Assembly: GCF_022230925.1 (NCBI RefSeq) | Contig: NZ_JAKKFH010000011.1 | Span: 292,437-356,436, forward strand | Origin: Micromonospora alfalfae | GTDB taxonomy: Bacteria; Actinomycetota; Actinomycetes; Mycobacteriales; Micromonosporaceae | Direction: 5' to 3' | DNA length: 64,000 bases | Shown here: one piece after another, positions 1-7,803 of the stretch | How positions within the stretch are numbered: position 1 is the stretch's first letter | How the letters are laid out: every line of letters starts with the position of its first letter | Notes under the pieces: model-generated | Database searches by the model: none | Seen by the model: only the letters and a program-made list of their open reading frames with translations | What the model was told of the DNA's origin: nothing | Translations under genes and position numbers: made by a program

Positions 1-1
1 G

Positions 2-208
2 GAGCTGGTGCGCAGCGGCGCCCGGTCGTCCTGGGCCGACCTCGACCGGGAAACCCTGTTGCTGACCCAGGGCGTGGTCAACGTGCTCACCGAGGCGTTC
101 CGGCTCGCCGTGGAGAACCAGTCGGAGGCGCACATCGCCGAGCTGCTGGAGAACCACCTCGACGCGGACGTGTGCCTGGAGGACAGCACTGTCATCGACA
201 ACGGGTGA
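2..208 (+). CDS. C-terminal part of an unrecognised protein (cut by window edge)
   Basis: An open frame enters from the left edge and ends at a TGA at 206-208. About 68 residues are visible. They include a helix-rich stretch (LLLTQGVVNVLTEAF, then HIAELLENHLD) and a short acidic tail ending STVIDNG. I recognise no family. It converges on the ABC transporter gene starting 8 bases further on, with no room for a hairpin between them. The frame has the G/C-rich third positions of a real gene. It might belong to the RiPP locus on its right, but it has too few Cys/Ser/Thr at the end to look like a typical azole precursor core. Confidence 0.5.
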   Translation, partial: ELVRSGARSSWADLDRETLLLTQGVVNVLTEAFRLAVENQSEAHIAELLENHLDADVCLEDSTVIDNG

Positions 209-216
209 CCGGGTCG

Positions 217-3200
217 TCAGCCTGTCGCGGGCTGCCCGTCCGCCTGTCGGCTCTCCGGCACGGTGTCGGACCGTTCCGGTTCAGTGAGCAGTTGCCGCCG
301 CGCCAACCGGTGGAACAGCCCGTCGGTGTCGTCCATCAACTCGTCGAAGCTGCCCCGCTGGACGATCCGCCCTGCCTCAAGGACCACGATGGTGTCCGCC
401 GCACGCACCGTGGACAGCCGGTGGGCGATGACCACCCGGGTCGCGGCCAGGGCCGCGGTGCTGCGGCTGACCACCTCCTGCGTCCGGTTGTCCAGAGCGC
501 TCGTCGCCTCGTCGAGGAAGATGATCCGGGGCAGCGGGGCCAGCGCGCGGGCGATCAGCACCCGCTGCCGCTGCCCGACGGAGAGCGTCCCGCCGCCGAA
601 CGGCACCATCGTGCTCATCCCCATCGGCAGCGCCTCCAGGTCATCGGCGAGGCCGGCCATCCGCGCCGCCTCCCAGACCTGGTCCAGTGGGAAGCTGCCG
701 GCGCCGCAGATGTTGTCGCGTACCGAGCCAGCGAAGAGCTGGCCATCCTGCAGGACCACTCCGCACTGCCGGCGGACCGCGTGTACGTCAAGTTCGGAGA
801 GGTCCTGGCCGTCGTAGAGCACTGCGCCCTGCTGCTGGCGTTCAAAGCCGAGCAGCAACCGGAGCAGTGTGGACTTCCCGCAGCCGCTCGGTCCGACGAT
901 GGCGACGAACTCACCCGGTCGGACGTGCAGGTCGATGTCGACGAGCACCGGCGGCTCGTCCGGCTGGTAGGCGAAGGTGAGCCGGTGCAGCGCGATCTCG
1001 CCGCGCAGCTCCCCCGGGTCCACCCGGTCCGGCCGCGCCTCGGGGTCGGCGCGCAGGATCTCCCGCAGGCTGCCCAGCCGGGGCACCGCCGCGATCACTT
1101 CGACCCCGGCCGACACCAGCACCAGCAGCGCGCCCAGTAGCATCGCGAAACCGACGTTGAGGATGAAGAAGTCGGCCGGCGCGACCCGGCCGGCCATCGG
1201 CCCCATCAGCACGGCGAACAGGACCAGTTGGCCGGCGACCGGCAGCACGGTGCCGAAGGCGACCAGGCCCGCCTGACTCTGGCGGACCCGTTGCAGCGCC
1301 GCTCGGGCCGTCGCGGCGACCTCCGACCAGCGCGCGTGGGCACGGGTTTCGGCGGCCGCCAGTTTGATCTTGATGATGCCGCCGAGCAGTTGGTTGGTCA
1401 TCGCAGCCGCCCGGTGCTCGGCCGGCAGCGCGGCCCGTTGCTGACTGACGATCAGCCCGGCGAACGCGCCGAAGGTCAACATGGTGACGACGACGATCCC
1501 CACTCCCCACAGCCCGAGCACGGGCTCGACCACCAGGAGCATGCCGAGGGTCACCGCGACGGTCGCGGCCGCCGAGACGAGCTGCGGCAGCAACGCGCTC
1601 AGCGCCTCACCGACGAACGAGATCCCCAACATCGAGTTGGCGATCTCCCCGCTGCTGCGACCGGCGAAGAACCGGGCCGGCAACCGCATCAGGCGGTCCC
1701 AGATCGCCAGCTGCGCGCCGGACTGCATCCGGCCGTCCAACCGCAGCAGACGCAGGTTCTGCACCACCCCCACCAGACCCGCGACCACCGCGGCGCTGAG
1801 CATCAGCGCGAGGAAACCGCCAAGGCCGTTCACCTCGCCCTGCCGGGCCAGCTGGCCGAGCACCTCGCCGGTGGCCAGCGGCACGCCCAGGCCCAGCAGT
1901 GCCACGCAGGTGGCGGCGAACAGCAGACCCCGCACGTCGCGGGACGCACCGACCAGCCCGGCCCGCAGCAGGTGACGCATCCGAGCGGTCGGCGGCAGCG
2001 GCGCCTGCACCTCGGTCGCCTCGGCAGCGAACGTCGCGGCCACCGTCGCGTCGATCGGACCGTACGCCCGGGTGTCCGGGTCGACGTGGTGGTAGCGGCC
2101 TCGACGGAACACCAGCGGCACCGCGACGGCGCGCTCCGGATCATCGCCGGCCCGCCACCCCACCAGTGGCCCCAGGTCCCGCCGCCACCAGCGGTCCGGC
2201 AGCCGCACCTCACGCAGGAACAGGCTGGACGCTCGGGTCACCGCGTGCACCGCCGCCCGGTCGTCCAGCGGCGCGCGGCTGCGGTCAGCCGGCTCGTTGA
2301 TCGGGCTGCCCATCCCTTCGGTGACCACCCGGACCACCGAGGCCGCCCGCCCGTACCGGTCGAAGCCGGGCTCGCCGTCGGGAACCGGAACCGCACCGCC
2401 CGCGCCGATCACCCCGATCGACCGTCGGGCCGCCGCGGCGAGCACCGCCGCGTCGGTCTCCCGGCGCCGCTGTACGGCGCTCAGCAACGCCTCGTCAGCC
2501 TCCTCGATCCGGGTCTCCACCATCCGCAGCAGCCGGGCCACATGCTGGTCGACGGCCGACCGGAGCTGACCGTTGACCAGCAGGTCCCAGCTACCGTGGC
2601 TCTCCACAGCGCACGGCGACTCGGCCACCACCCAGTCCCGCTCGGCGACCAGCAGCAGCTCCCGCTCCCCCGACATCTCCGCCGGGCCACCGTCGTTGCG
2701 TCGCAGTTGTCCACCGGCGCTGCGCAGCCACCACGCGCCGCCGGTGGAGGTGAGGGCGCTCCCCTGCGCCAGCGAAATGATCTCGCGTCCGCGGAGGGTG
2801 GACGCCTCCCGGGGCGCCTGCCCGCGGCGCAGCGCGTCGGCGACGGTGACCAGCACCAGGTCGAGCGCCGCGACCAGCTCCGTCGCGGCAGTCCGCGCCC
2901 GCAGCGACGCCCCGTCGTCCGCCACGCGGCCGAGCCGAACATGCCGCTCCAGCAGGGACAGGTGACGCCGGGACAGCCCGCGCAGCTCCGTGCCGGGCAG
3001 CGGCACCAGGATCAACTGCCACGCACCGATCGCGGTGGACGTCGGCACCAGGCCACCCGCAGGCAGCCGCGCCACATGGTGACGACGCGAGGGGCTCATC
3101 CCGGCCCGGCGCACCGCGAACAGGTCGGCCTCGCCTCCGGTCACCAGCCAGCTGGCCGCCGGGCCGTCCAGGCGGCAAACCTGGCGTACGCCGTCCGAGC

Positions 3201-3249
3201 AGAAGTCGATCAGGCCGCCGGCCGGGGCATCCTCCACCGCGCCACTCAT
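217..3249 (-). CDS. NHLM-type bacteriocin export ABC transporter, peptidase-less (1010 aa)
   Basis: Exporter-type ABC protein, the second of two such proteins in this locus. The N-terminal ~430 residues are a long cytoplasmic region without the C39 peptidase Cys/His. A six-helix membrane domain follows (about residues 430-720), then an ATPase domain with Walker A GPSGCGKST near residue 788, signature LSVGQRQR near 890, and IIFLDEATSALD. Pairs of one peptidase-bearing and one long peptidase-less ABC protein, with an HlyD-like adaptor, are known from NHLM (nitrile-hydratase-leader microcin) export systems; this matches the second partner. It lies 24 bases downstream of the peptidase ABC gene and is the last gene of the operon. 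The role in exporting the mature RiPP is inferred from family and context. Confidence 0.88.
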   Translation of the reverse strand: MSGAVEDAPAGGLIDFCSDGVRQVCRLDGPAASWLVTGGEADLFAVRRAGMSPSRRHHVARLPAGGLVPTSTAIGAWQLILVPLPGTELRGLSRRHLSLLERHVRLGRVADDGASLRARTAATELVAALDLVLVTVADALRRGQAPREASTLRGREIISLAQGSALTSTGGAWWLRSAGGQLRRNDGGPAEMSGERELLLVAERDWVVAESPCAVESHGSWDLLVNGQLRSAVDQHVARLLRMVETRIEEADEALLSAVQRRRETDAAVLAAAARRSIGVIGAGGAVPVPDGEPGFDRYGRAASVVRVVTEGMGSPINEPADRSRAPLDDRAAVHAVTRASSLFLREVRLPDRWWRRDLGPLVGWRAGDDPERAVAVPLVFRRGRYHHVDPDTRAYGPIDATVAATFAAEATEVQAPLPPTARMRHLLRAGLVGASRDVRGLLFAATCVALLGLGVPLATGEVLGQLARQGEVNGLGGFLALMLSAAVVAGLVGVVQNLRLLRLDGRMQSGAQLAIWDRLMRLPARFFAGRSSGEIANSMLGISFVGEALSALLPQLVSAAATVAVTLGMLLVVEPVLGLWGVGIVVVTMLTFGAFAGLIVSQQRAALPAEHRAAAMTNQLLGGIIKIKLAAAETRAHARWSEVAATARAALQRVRQSQAGLVAFGTVLPVAGQLVLFAVLMGPMAGRVAPADFFILNVGFAMLLGALLVLVSAGVEVIAAVPRLGSLREILRADPEARPDRVDPGELRGEIALHRLTFAYQPDEPPVLVDIDLHVRPGEFVAIVGPSGCGKSTLLRLLLGFERQQQGAVLYDGQDLSELDVHAVRRQCGVVLQDGQLFAGSVRDNICGAGSFPLDQVWEAARMAGLADDLEALPMGMSTMVPFGGGTLSVGQRQRVLIARALAPLPRIIFLDEATSALDNRTQEVVSRSTAALAATRVVIAHRLSTVRAADTIVVLEAGRIVQRGSFDELMDDTDGLFHRLARRQLLTEPERSDTVPESRQADGQPATG

Positions 3250-3273
3250 CAGCGTCTCCTCGGATCGTCGTGG

Positions 3274-5457
3274 TCAGTGGTCCCGGACCAGGCGCGCGTA
3301 CGCCCCGTCCCGGGCGACGAGCTGCTCGTGGGTGCCGCGCTCCACCTCCCGGCCGCCGTCCAGCACGACGATCAGGTCGCAGTCGCGGACGGTGGACAGG
3401 CGGTGGGCCACGATCAGGCAGGTGGCCCCACGCCTCCGCAGGTGCCTGTCGATCTGACGTTCGGTCTCGGCGTCCAACGCGCTGGTGGCCTCGTCCAGCA
3501 CCAACACCCGGGGGTTGCGCACGAGCGCCCGGGCGATCTCCAGCCGCTGCCGCTGCCCACCGGAGAAGTTGCGGGCGTTCTCCCGCACCGGGCTGCCGAG
3601 GCCACCCGGACGGGCCGCGACCTCGTCGTAGAGGCACGCGTCGGTCAGCGCGCCGGCGACGTCCTCGTCGGCGACCGTGAGGTCCCACATGGTGACGTTG
3701 TCCCGGACCGTCCCCTCGAACAGCCGTTGGTCCTGGTCCACCATGGCGACGGTGGCCGTCCAGAGCCCGTCGTCGGCTGCGGCCCGCTCGAGCCCGTCCA
3801 CCGTGACCTGACCGGTCCAGGGACGGTAGAGCCCGGCGACCAGCCGGCCGACAGTCGACTTGCCACTGCCCGAGCGACCGACGAGGGCCACCCGGGCGCC
3901 CGGTGGCAGGTCAAGGCTGAAGTTCTCCAGCAGTGGACGGCCCAACGGGTTGTAGCCGAAGGTGACCTCCTCGATGCGCAGGTGCCCCTCCATCGGCGTC
4001 ACCGGGCGGGAGGACCGGTGCTGGGCCGACGGCAACGGGTACCGCTCCACGTCCCGCAGCCGGTTGAGGTCGGCGCTCATGTCCTGCAACCGCGAGCCCA
4101 GCGCGGTCAGGTTGCCCAGCGGGCGGTTCATCGCGACGGCCAGGCTCTGCATGCCGACCAGCACCCCGACGCTCATCGCCTCCGCCACGACCTGCCGGCT
4201 GCCCAACCACAGCAGCACCCCGGTGGTCACCGAGGCGAGGAGCACCGGCAGGACGGAGAGCACCGCGCTGGGCACCCCCAGCCGCTGCTGACGGCTGGCG
4301 ACGGTGGCGTGGCGCGCCGCGAACCGGGCCACCGCGCGTTCCTCCTCACCGCCGGCCTTCACCGTCTCGATCATCTGGACGGTGGTGTACACAGTGGTCA
4401 CCAGCTTGCTGCGGTCCGCCTGAAGACCGGCGACAGCGGTGGATCGGGTCGAGGCGACATAGCGCAGCACGCTGACGTTCAGCCCGGCGAGGACCACCGC
4501 GCACAGTCCGAGCAGCAGGTCGTAATGGCAGAGCAGAGCCCCGTACGCCAGCACGAGGCCGGTGTCCACCACTGTGGTGGCCGTCCGGCGGGTGAGCACC
4601 TCGGCGACCACCTCGTTGCCGCGGACCCGCTGGCCGAGGTCGGCGGCCTGCCGCTGGTCGAAGAAGGTCGGTGGCAGCCGCAGCAGATGTCGGAAGAACC
4701 TGGCGGCGCTGGCGAGGGCGAGCGCCGTCTCCGCGCGTACGGTCAGGCGTTGCTGAAGCAGGCTGGCCAGGAAGGTGAGCACGGTGGCCACCGCCACCGC
4801 CGCCACCAGGCCGGCGAACGCGGCCCGATCCTCCTGCAACAGCACCCGGTCGACGAAGACCTTGGCCATCACCGGAATGGTCAGACCGACCACGGCGATC
4901 AGCAGGCCGAGCAGCAGCATCTGCGCGATCGCCGAGCCCGGGCCGCGCCACCGCTCGGCCAGCGCCCGCACCAACCGGTAGCGGGTGCCGCCGGGCCGGA
5001 ACTCCGGGCCGGGCTCCATGGTGAGCACGATGCCGGTGAAGGCGCCGTCGAACTCCTCCCAGCTCACCGCACGGGGACCGGTGGCCGGATCGTTGATGAA
5101 GACCTTACGGCCGAGCCCTTCCAGCACCACGAAGTGCTCGAACCGCCAGAACAGCACCGCCGGCAGCGCCACTGTGGCCAGGCCCGCCAGGTCCATCTGG
5201 AAACCCTTGGCCACCATGCCGTAGCGGCGGGCGCCCTTGAGCACGGTGGCGGCTGTGGAGCCGTCCCTGCTCACTCCGCACACCCGGCGCAACTCCTCAA
5301 GGGGCACGTGCCGACCGTGGTGCGCGAGCAGGATCCCCAGCGCGGCGGCGCCGCACTCCACCGCCTCCATCTGGATCAGGGTGGGCGTACGGACCCGTCG
5401 ACGCCGGATCCTGGGCAGCTCCGGCGCACCGCCTACGGCGGTCGTCGGCGCGCTCAT
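3274..5457 (-). CDS. NHLM-type ABC transporter with C39 peptidase domain (727 aa)
   Basis: Leader-cleaving exporter. The N-terminal C39 (papain-like) peptidase domain has its catalytic Cys35 in VECGAA, His108 in FEHFVV and Asp123 in INDPATG. A six-helix transporter domain follows (about 170-470), then an ATPase with Walker A GRSGSGKST near residue 529, signature NFSGGQRQR near 630 and VLVLDEATSALD. C39 peptidases of this family remove leader peptides, usually after GG or GA, during export, so a precursor with such a leader should exist. The ATG start overlaps the stop of the adaptor gene by 4 bases (ATGA at 5454-5457), arguing for translational coupling. Confidence 0.93.
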   Translation of the reverse strand: MSAPTTAVGGAPELPRIRRRRVRTPTLIQMEAVECGAAALGILLAHHGRHVPLEELRRVCGVSRDGSTAATVLKGARRYGMVAKGFQMDLAGLATVALPAVLFWRFEHFVVLEGLGRKVFINDPATGPRAVSWEEFDGAFTGIVLTMEPGPEFRPGGTRYRLVRALAERWRGPGSAIAQMLLLGLLIAVVGLTIPVMAKVFVDRVLLQEDRAAFAGLVAAVAVATVLTFLASLLQQRLTVRAETALALASAARFFRHLLRLPPTFFDQRQAADLGQRVRGNEVVAEVLTRRTATTVVDTGLVLAYGALLCHYDLLLGLCAVVLAGLNVSVLRYVASTRSTAVAGLQADRSKLVTTVYTTVQMIETVKAGGEEERAVARFAARHATVASRQQRLGVPSAVLSVLPVLLASVTTGVLLWLGSRQVVAEAMSVGVLVGMQSLAVAMNRPLGNLTALGSRLQDMSADLNRLRDVERYPLPSAQHRSSRPVTPMEGHLRIEEVTFGYNPLGRPLLENFSLDLPPGARVALVGRSGSGKSTVGRLVAGLYRPWTGQVTVDGLERAAADDGLWTATVAMVDQDQRLFEGTVRDNVTMWDLTVADEDVAGALTDACLYDEVAARPGGLGSPVRENARNFSGGQRQRLEIARALVRNPRVLVLDEATSALDAETERQIDRHLRRRGATCLIVAHRLSTVRDCDLIVVLDGGREVERGTHEQLVARDGAYARLVRDH

Positions 5458-6263
5458 CGCCGCAGCAACCAGTCGATCGGGTGTTCCCGGTCCACTGTGA
5501 ACCAGGCGGTGACCTCGCTGGCCGAGTTGAGCTGGAACGGCGGCGGAGACCTGGTCCAGCGCAGGCCGCCCGGGGCGGCAGGGTCGGGCTCCAGGGCGAC
5601 AGTCACCCGCACCACGCTGCCGCGGGCGAGCAGACGCCGGACGTCCGGCCCGGTGCCCAGGAAGGCGCGCAGCGACGCCTCGGTCTCCGGGAACGCGCCG
5701 ACAGTGGTCACCTGGCCGGCCAGGGTGCCGAACACGTTGCGCGGCGCGGCAGCGGCGGCCACCTCGACGGACACGCCGGGTTGCAGCAGCGGGGCGGCGA
5801 CGGCGGGGGCGTAGACGACTGCCTGCAACGCGTCCCCTGCGGCGTCGAGCCGTTCCAGGTCGGCCAGGTGGGTGCCCGGGGTGACGATCTCGCCCTCCGA
5901 GACCAGCCAGGCGACGACGTACGCGTCACCCGGCGCGGTCTCCACCCGTACCTTGCCGTCGGCCGTGCGAAGGCTGTAGAGGGGGGTTCCCTTCGGCACC
6001 CGCTGGTGCGGTGACGCCCACACCTTGGTGACCTGGCCGCTGTCGAGCGCGTCGAGGGCCGAGATCCCGTTCGAGTGGATCAGCACTCCGGCGGCCTCGA
6101 CGGTCCGGGGCACCACAGTGCGCACCGACCACACACCCGCGGCGACGACGACGATGACCAGCGCGGTGGTGGCCAGCCAGTTCGGCACCGTGGTCAGCCG
6201 GACCGCCCGGTCCAGTTGCTCGGGCGCCTCCAACTGGCGCAGCGCCTGCCGCCGGAACTTCAT
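5454..6263 (-). CDS. HlyD-like secretion adaptor of NHLM system (269 aa)
   Basis: Membrane-fusion-type protein expected to work with the two ABC proteins. A short basic N-terminus (MKFRRQALRQLE) and one membrane helix at about residues 30-50 are followed by an extended periplasmic-type domain with lipoyl/barrel-sandwich features (AAGVLIHSNGISALDALDSG, VPKGTPLYSL, PGTHLADLER). The open frame extends far upstream, but the ATG at 6263 is preferred: it forms an ATGA overlap with the SagB-type gene and gives a product of the usual family length. The same frame upstream lies over the SagB coding sequence and is a shadow. A Gram-positive host has no outer membrane, so the adaptor probably spans the cell wall or helps substrate transfer (inference). 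Confidence 0.85.
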   Translation of the reverse strand: MKFRRQALRQLEAPEQLDRAVRLTTVPNWLATTALVIVVVAAGVWSVRTVVPRTVEAAGVLIHSNGISALDALDSGQVTKVWASPHQRVPKGTPLYSLRTADGKVRVETAPGDAYVVAWLVSEGEIVTPGTHLADLERLDAAGDALQAVVYAPAVAAPLLQPGVSVEVAAAAAPRNVFGTLAGQVTTVGAFPETEASLRAFLGTGPDVRRLLARGSVVRVTVALEPDPAAPGGLRWTRSPPPFQLNSASEVTAWFTVDREHPIDWLLRR

Positions 6264-7723
6264 GGCCGGGCCTCCGCTGCGGCCGGACCGGTGGCGCGGC
6301 GCGAGCCGAGCAGGAAGTCGGCCACGCTCGGCTCGACCAGCGGGTCGAGCCCGGACAACTCGGCGAAGGCCTGCGAGTCCCCGGCGCCGAGGGCGCACGG
6401 CGCCAACCCCATGGCGGTGGCGACGAGATACATCTGCTGGGTCAGCACACCCGCGTCCTTGAGAATCATGGCGTAGCTCATCCCTTCGTACTTCCACATG
6501 AGCCGCTGGACCCGGGCGGTGACCACCAGGACCGTCTGCGGCGGCCGAGGCAGAGCGCCGGCCGCCCGGGCGTACGCCAACAGCCGGTCGGCGGCCGGTC
6601 CCCAGCCGGCGACCGGTTCCAGCCGGTGCCCGACGGCGTCGTAGTGGTAGAGCCCGGGGTCGAGCCCGACGCAGCGCGCGACCAGTGGGTAGATCTCCAG
6701 CTCGTAGACGCCGCCGCCGCCCGGGTAGGGCCGGTGACCGATCTCCTGCCCGCCGGCCTCGCCGACGGCGCTGGTGTGCTGCGACCGGTGCAGGAACTCC
6801 GCCAGCCGCTCCAGCGGCAGCGGCGCGGCGTCGTCGTGTTCGCGCACGCTGCGCCGGTCCGAGACGACCTGGCTGAACGCGGGATCCGCCTTGGCGATCA
6901 TCGCCAGGTCCGGCAGTGGCAGGTCCACCGCCCGGCCCCCGTCGTACGGGCGGCGCAGCGGAAGCGGTGCGAAGCTCCCCCGCATCCGGTAGGTGCCGCC
7001 CACCGGCAGCGCGTGTCGCCCGGCCCGGGATCGATGATGCAGCCGTAGCTCCTCCGGTGACCAGTAGGCCAGCGGCGCCTCGTCGCACTCCGCCTCGAAC
7101 TCGGCGTCGGTGACCAGGATCCGGGCGGTGGCCAGCTCGTCGAGCACCCGTCCGGCGACGTCCGGCGGCACGCCGAGCATGCGGGCCACCGCCTCGGGTC
7201 CGACGCCCGGGGCGGCGGCGGCCAGTACCGCGCCGAGGGCGGCGTCGGCGCAGCCGACAACGAGGGTGCTCAGTGGTGATGCGGCCACCAGCATGCCCCG
7301 TTCGTGCTGGAGGGCGGCGAAGCGGGAGAGCCGGTAGCGGACCCCGGGGGTGTGCAGGCGACTCTCCGGCAGACTGCCTCGCCCCAGGCCGGTGGGCACC
7401 AGGTCGAGCAGCGGCCGATCGTCGACCTGGACGCGCCGCTCCAGCCAGGAGTGGGCGAGCAGCCGGCGCAGCAGCAACTGCGCGGGCAACACCCGGCTCT
7501 CCCCCTCCAGGCCGCTGATCAGCCGGCCGACCTCGACGTCGTTGACCCAGTCGGCGGCGAGCCGCAGCAGCAGCGCCCGCCGGCCCATGCCAGGTTGCTC
7601 CAGGATGAGCTGGAAGCGGGTCTGCCGCAGCGTCAGCGAGCCGTCCTCGCCAAGCCGCAGCTCCGCGTCACGGCGCAGCCGGTACGACTCCTGAATCGGC
7701 GGACCGCCGACGGAGCCGCTCAC
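6260..7723 (-). CDS. SagB-type FMN dehydrogenase for azole formation (487 aa)
   Basis: Member of the SagB/nitroreductase family that oxidises azolines to azoles with FMN. The C-terminal ~200 residues carry the family signatures: SDRRSVREHD at the start of the fold, the Lys-Tyr motif in RLMWKYEGMSYAMILKDAG, and the closing stretch MYLVATAMGLAPCALG. The N-terminal ~240 residues are the extra domain common in actinobacterial SagB proteins. The GTG at 7723 was chosen because it overlaps (GTGA) the stop of a 13-codon open frame at 7720-7761 and lies after the cyclodehydratase stop. An upstream extension of the frame is only a shadow. Its presence implies fully aromatic thiazoles or oxazoles in the product. 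Confidence 0.88.
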   Translation of the reverse strand: MSGSVGGPPIQESYRLRRDAELRLGEDGSLTLRQTRFQLILEQPGMGRRALLLRLAADWVNDVEVGRLISGLEGESRVLPAQLLLRRLLAHSWLERRVQVDDRPLLDLVPTGLGRGSLPESRLHTPGVRYRLSRFAALQHERGMLVAASPLSTLVVGCADAALGAVLAAAAPGVGPEAVARMLGVPPDVAGRVLDELATARILVTDAEFEAECDEAPLAYWSPEELRLHHRSRAGRHALPVGGTYRMRGSFAPLPLRRPYDGGRAVDLPLPDLAMIAKADPAFSQVVSDRRSVREHDDAAPLPLERLAEFLHRSQHTSAVGEAGGQEIGHRPYPGGGGVYELEIYPLVARCVGLDPGLYHYDAVGHRLEPVAGWGPAADRLLAYARAAGALPRPPQTVLVVTARVQRLMWKYEGMSYAMILKDAGVLTQQMYLVATAMGLAPCALGAGDSQAFAELSGLDPLVEPSVADFLLGSRRATGPAAAEARP

Positions 7724-7761
7724 GACGACCGCCGACCGACCGGGTCCACCACGGTGGTCAT
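7720..7761 (-). CDS. 13-codon open frame between cyclodehydratase and dehydrogenase genes
   Basis: ATG at 7761 opens a frame reading MTTVVDPVGRRSS and stops at a TGA that overlaps the GTG start of the SagB-type gene (GTGA, 7720-7723). It follows a purine-rich stretch (AAGGATGTGGGG) that could be a ribosome-binding site. It is too short to be a RiPP precursor with a leader and more likely serves translational coupling or is accidental. It is listed because it decides the start of the next gene. Confidence 0.25.
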   Translation of the reverse strand: MTTVVDPVGRRSS

Positions 7762-7803
7762 CCCCACATCCTTCCCACGGTCCCGGTGCCCCGGGAGCGC
7801 CGG

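Noticed and set aside
2..208. Partial gene at the left edge as RiPP precursor
   Set aside because: It is longer than the window shows, is on the opposite strand, and its end (VCLEDSTVIDNG) has too few Cys/Ser/Thr for an azole core. Not excluded, but not supported.
1228..5814. A 1528-codon open frame on the plus strand across the two ABC transporter genes
   Set aside because: It is the antisense of genuine ABC transporter genes with all motifs on the minus strand; its product is His/Gln/Arg/Gly-rich without any domain. Long antisense frames are usual at this G+C content.
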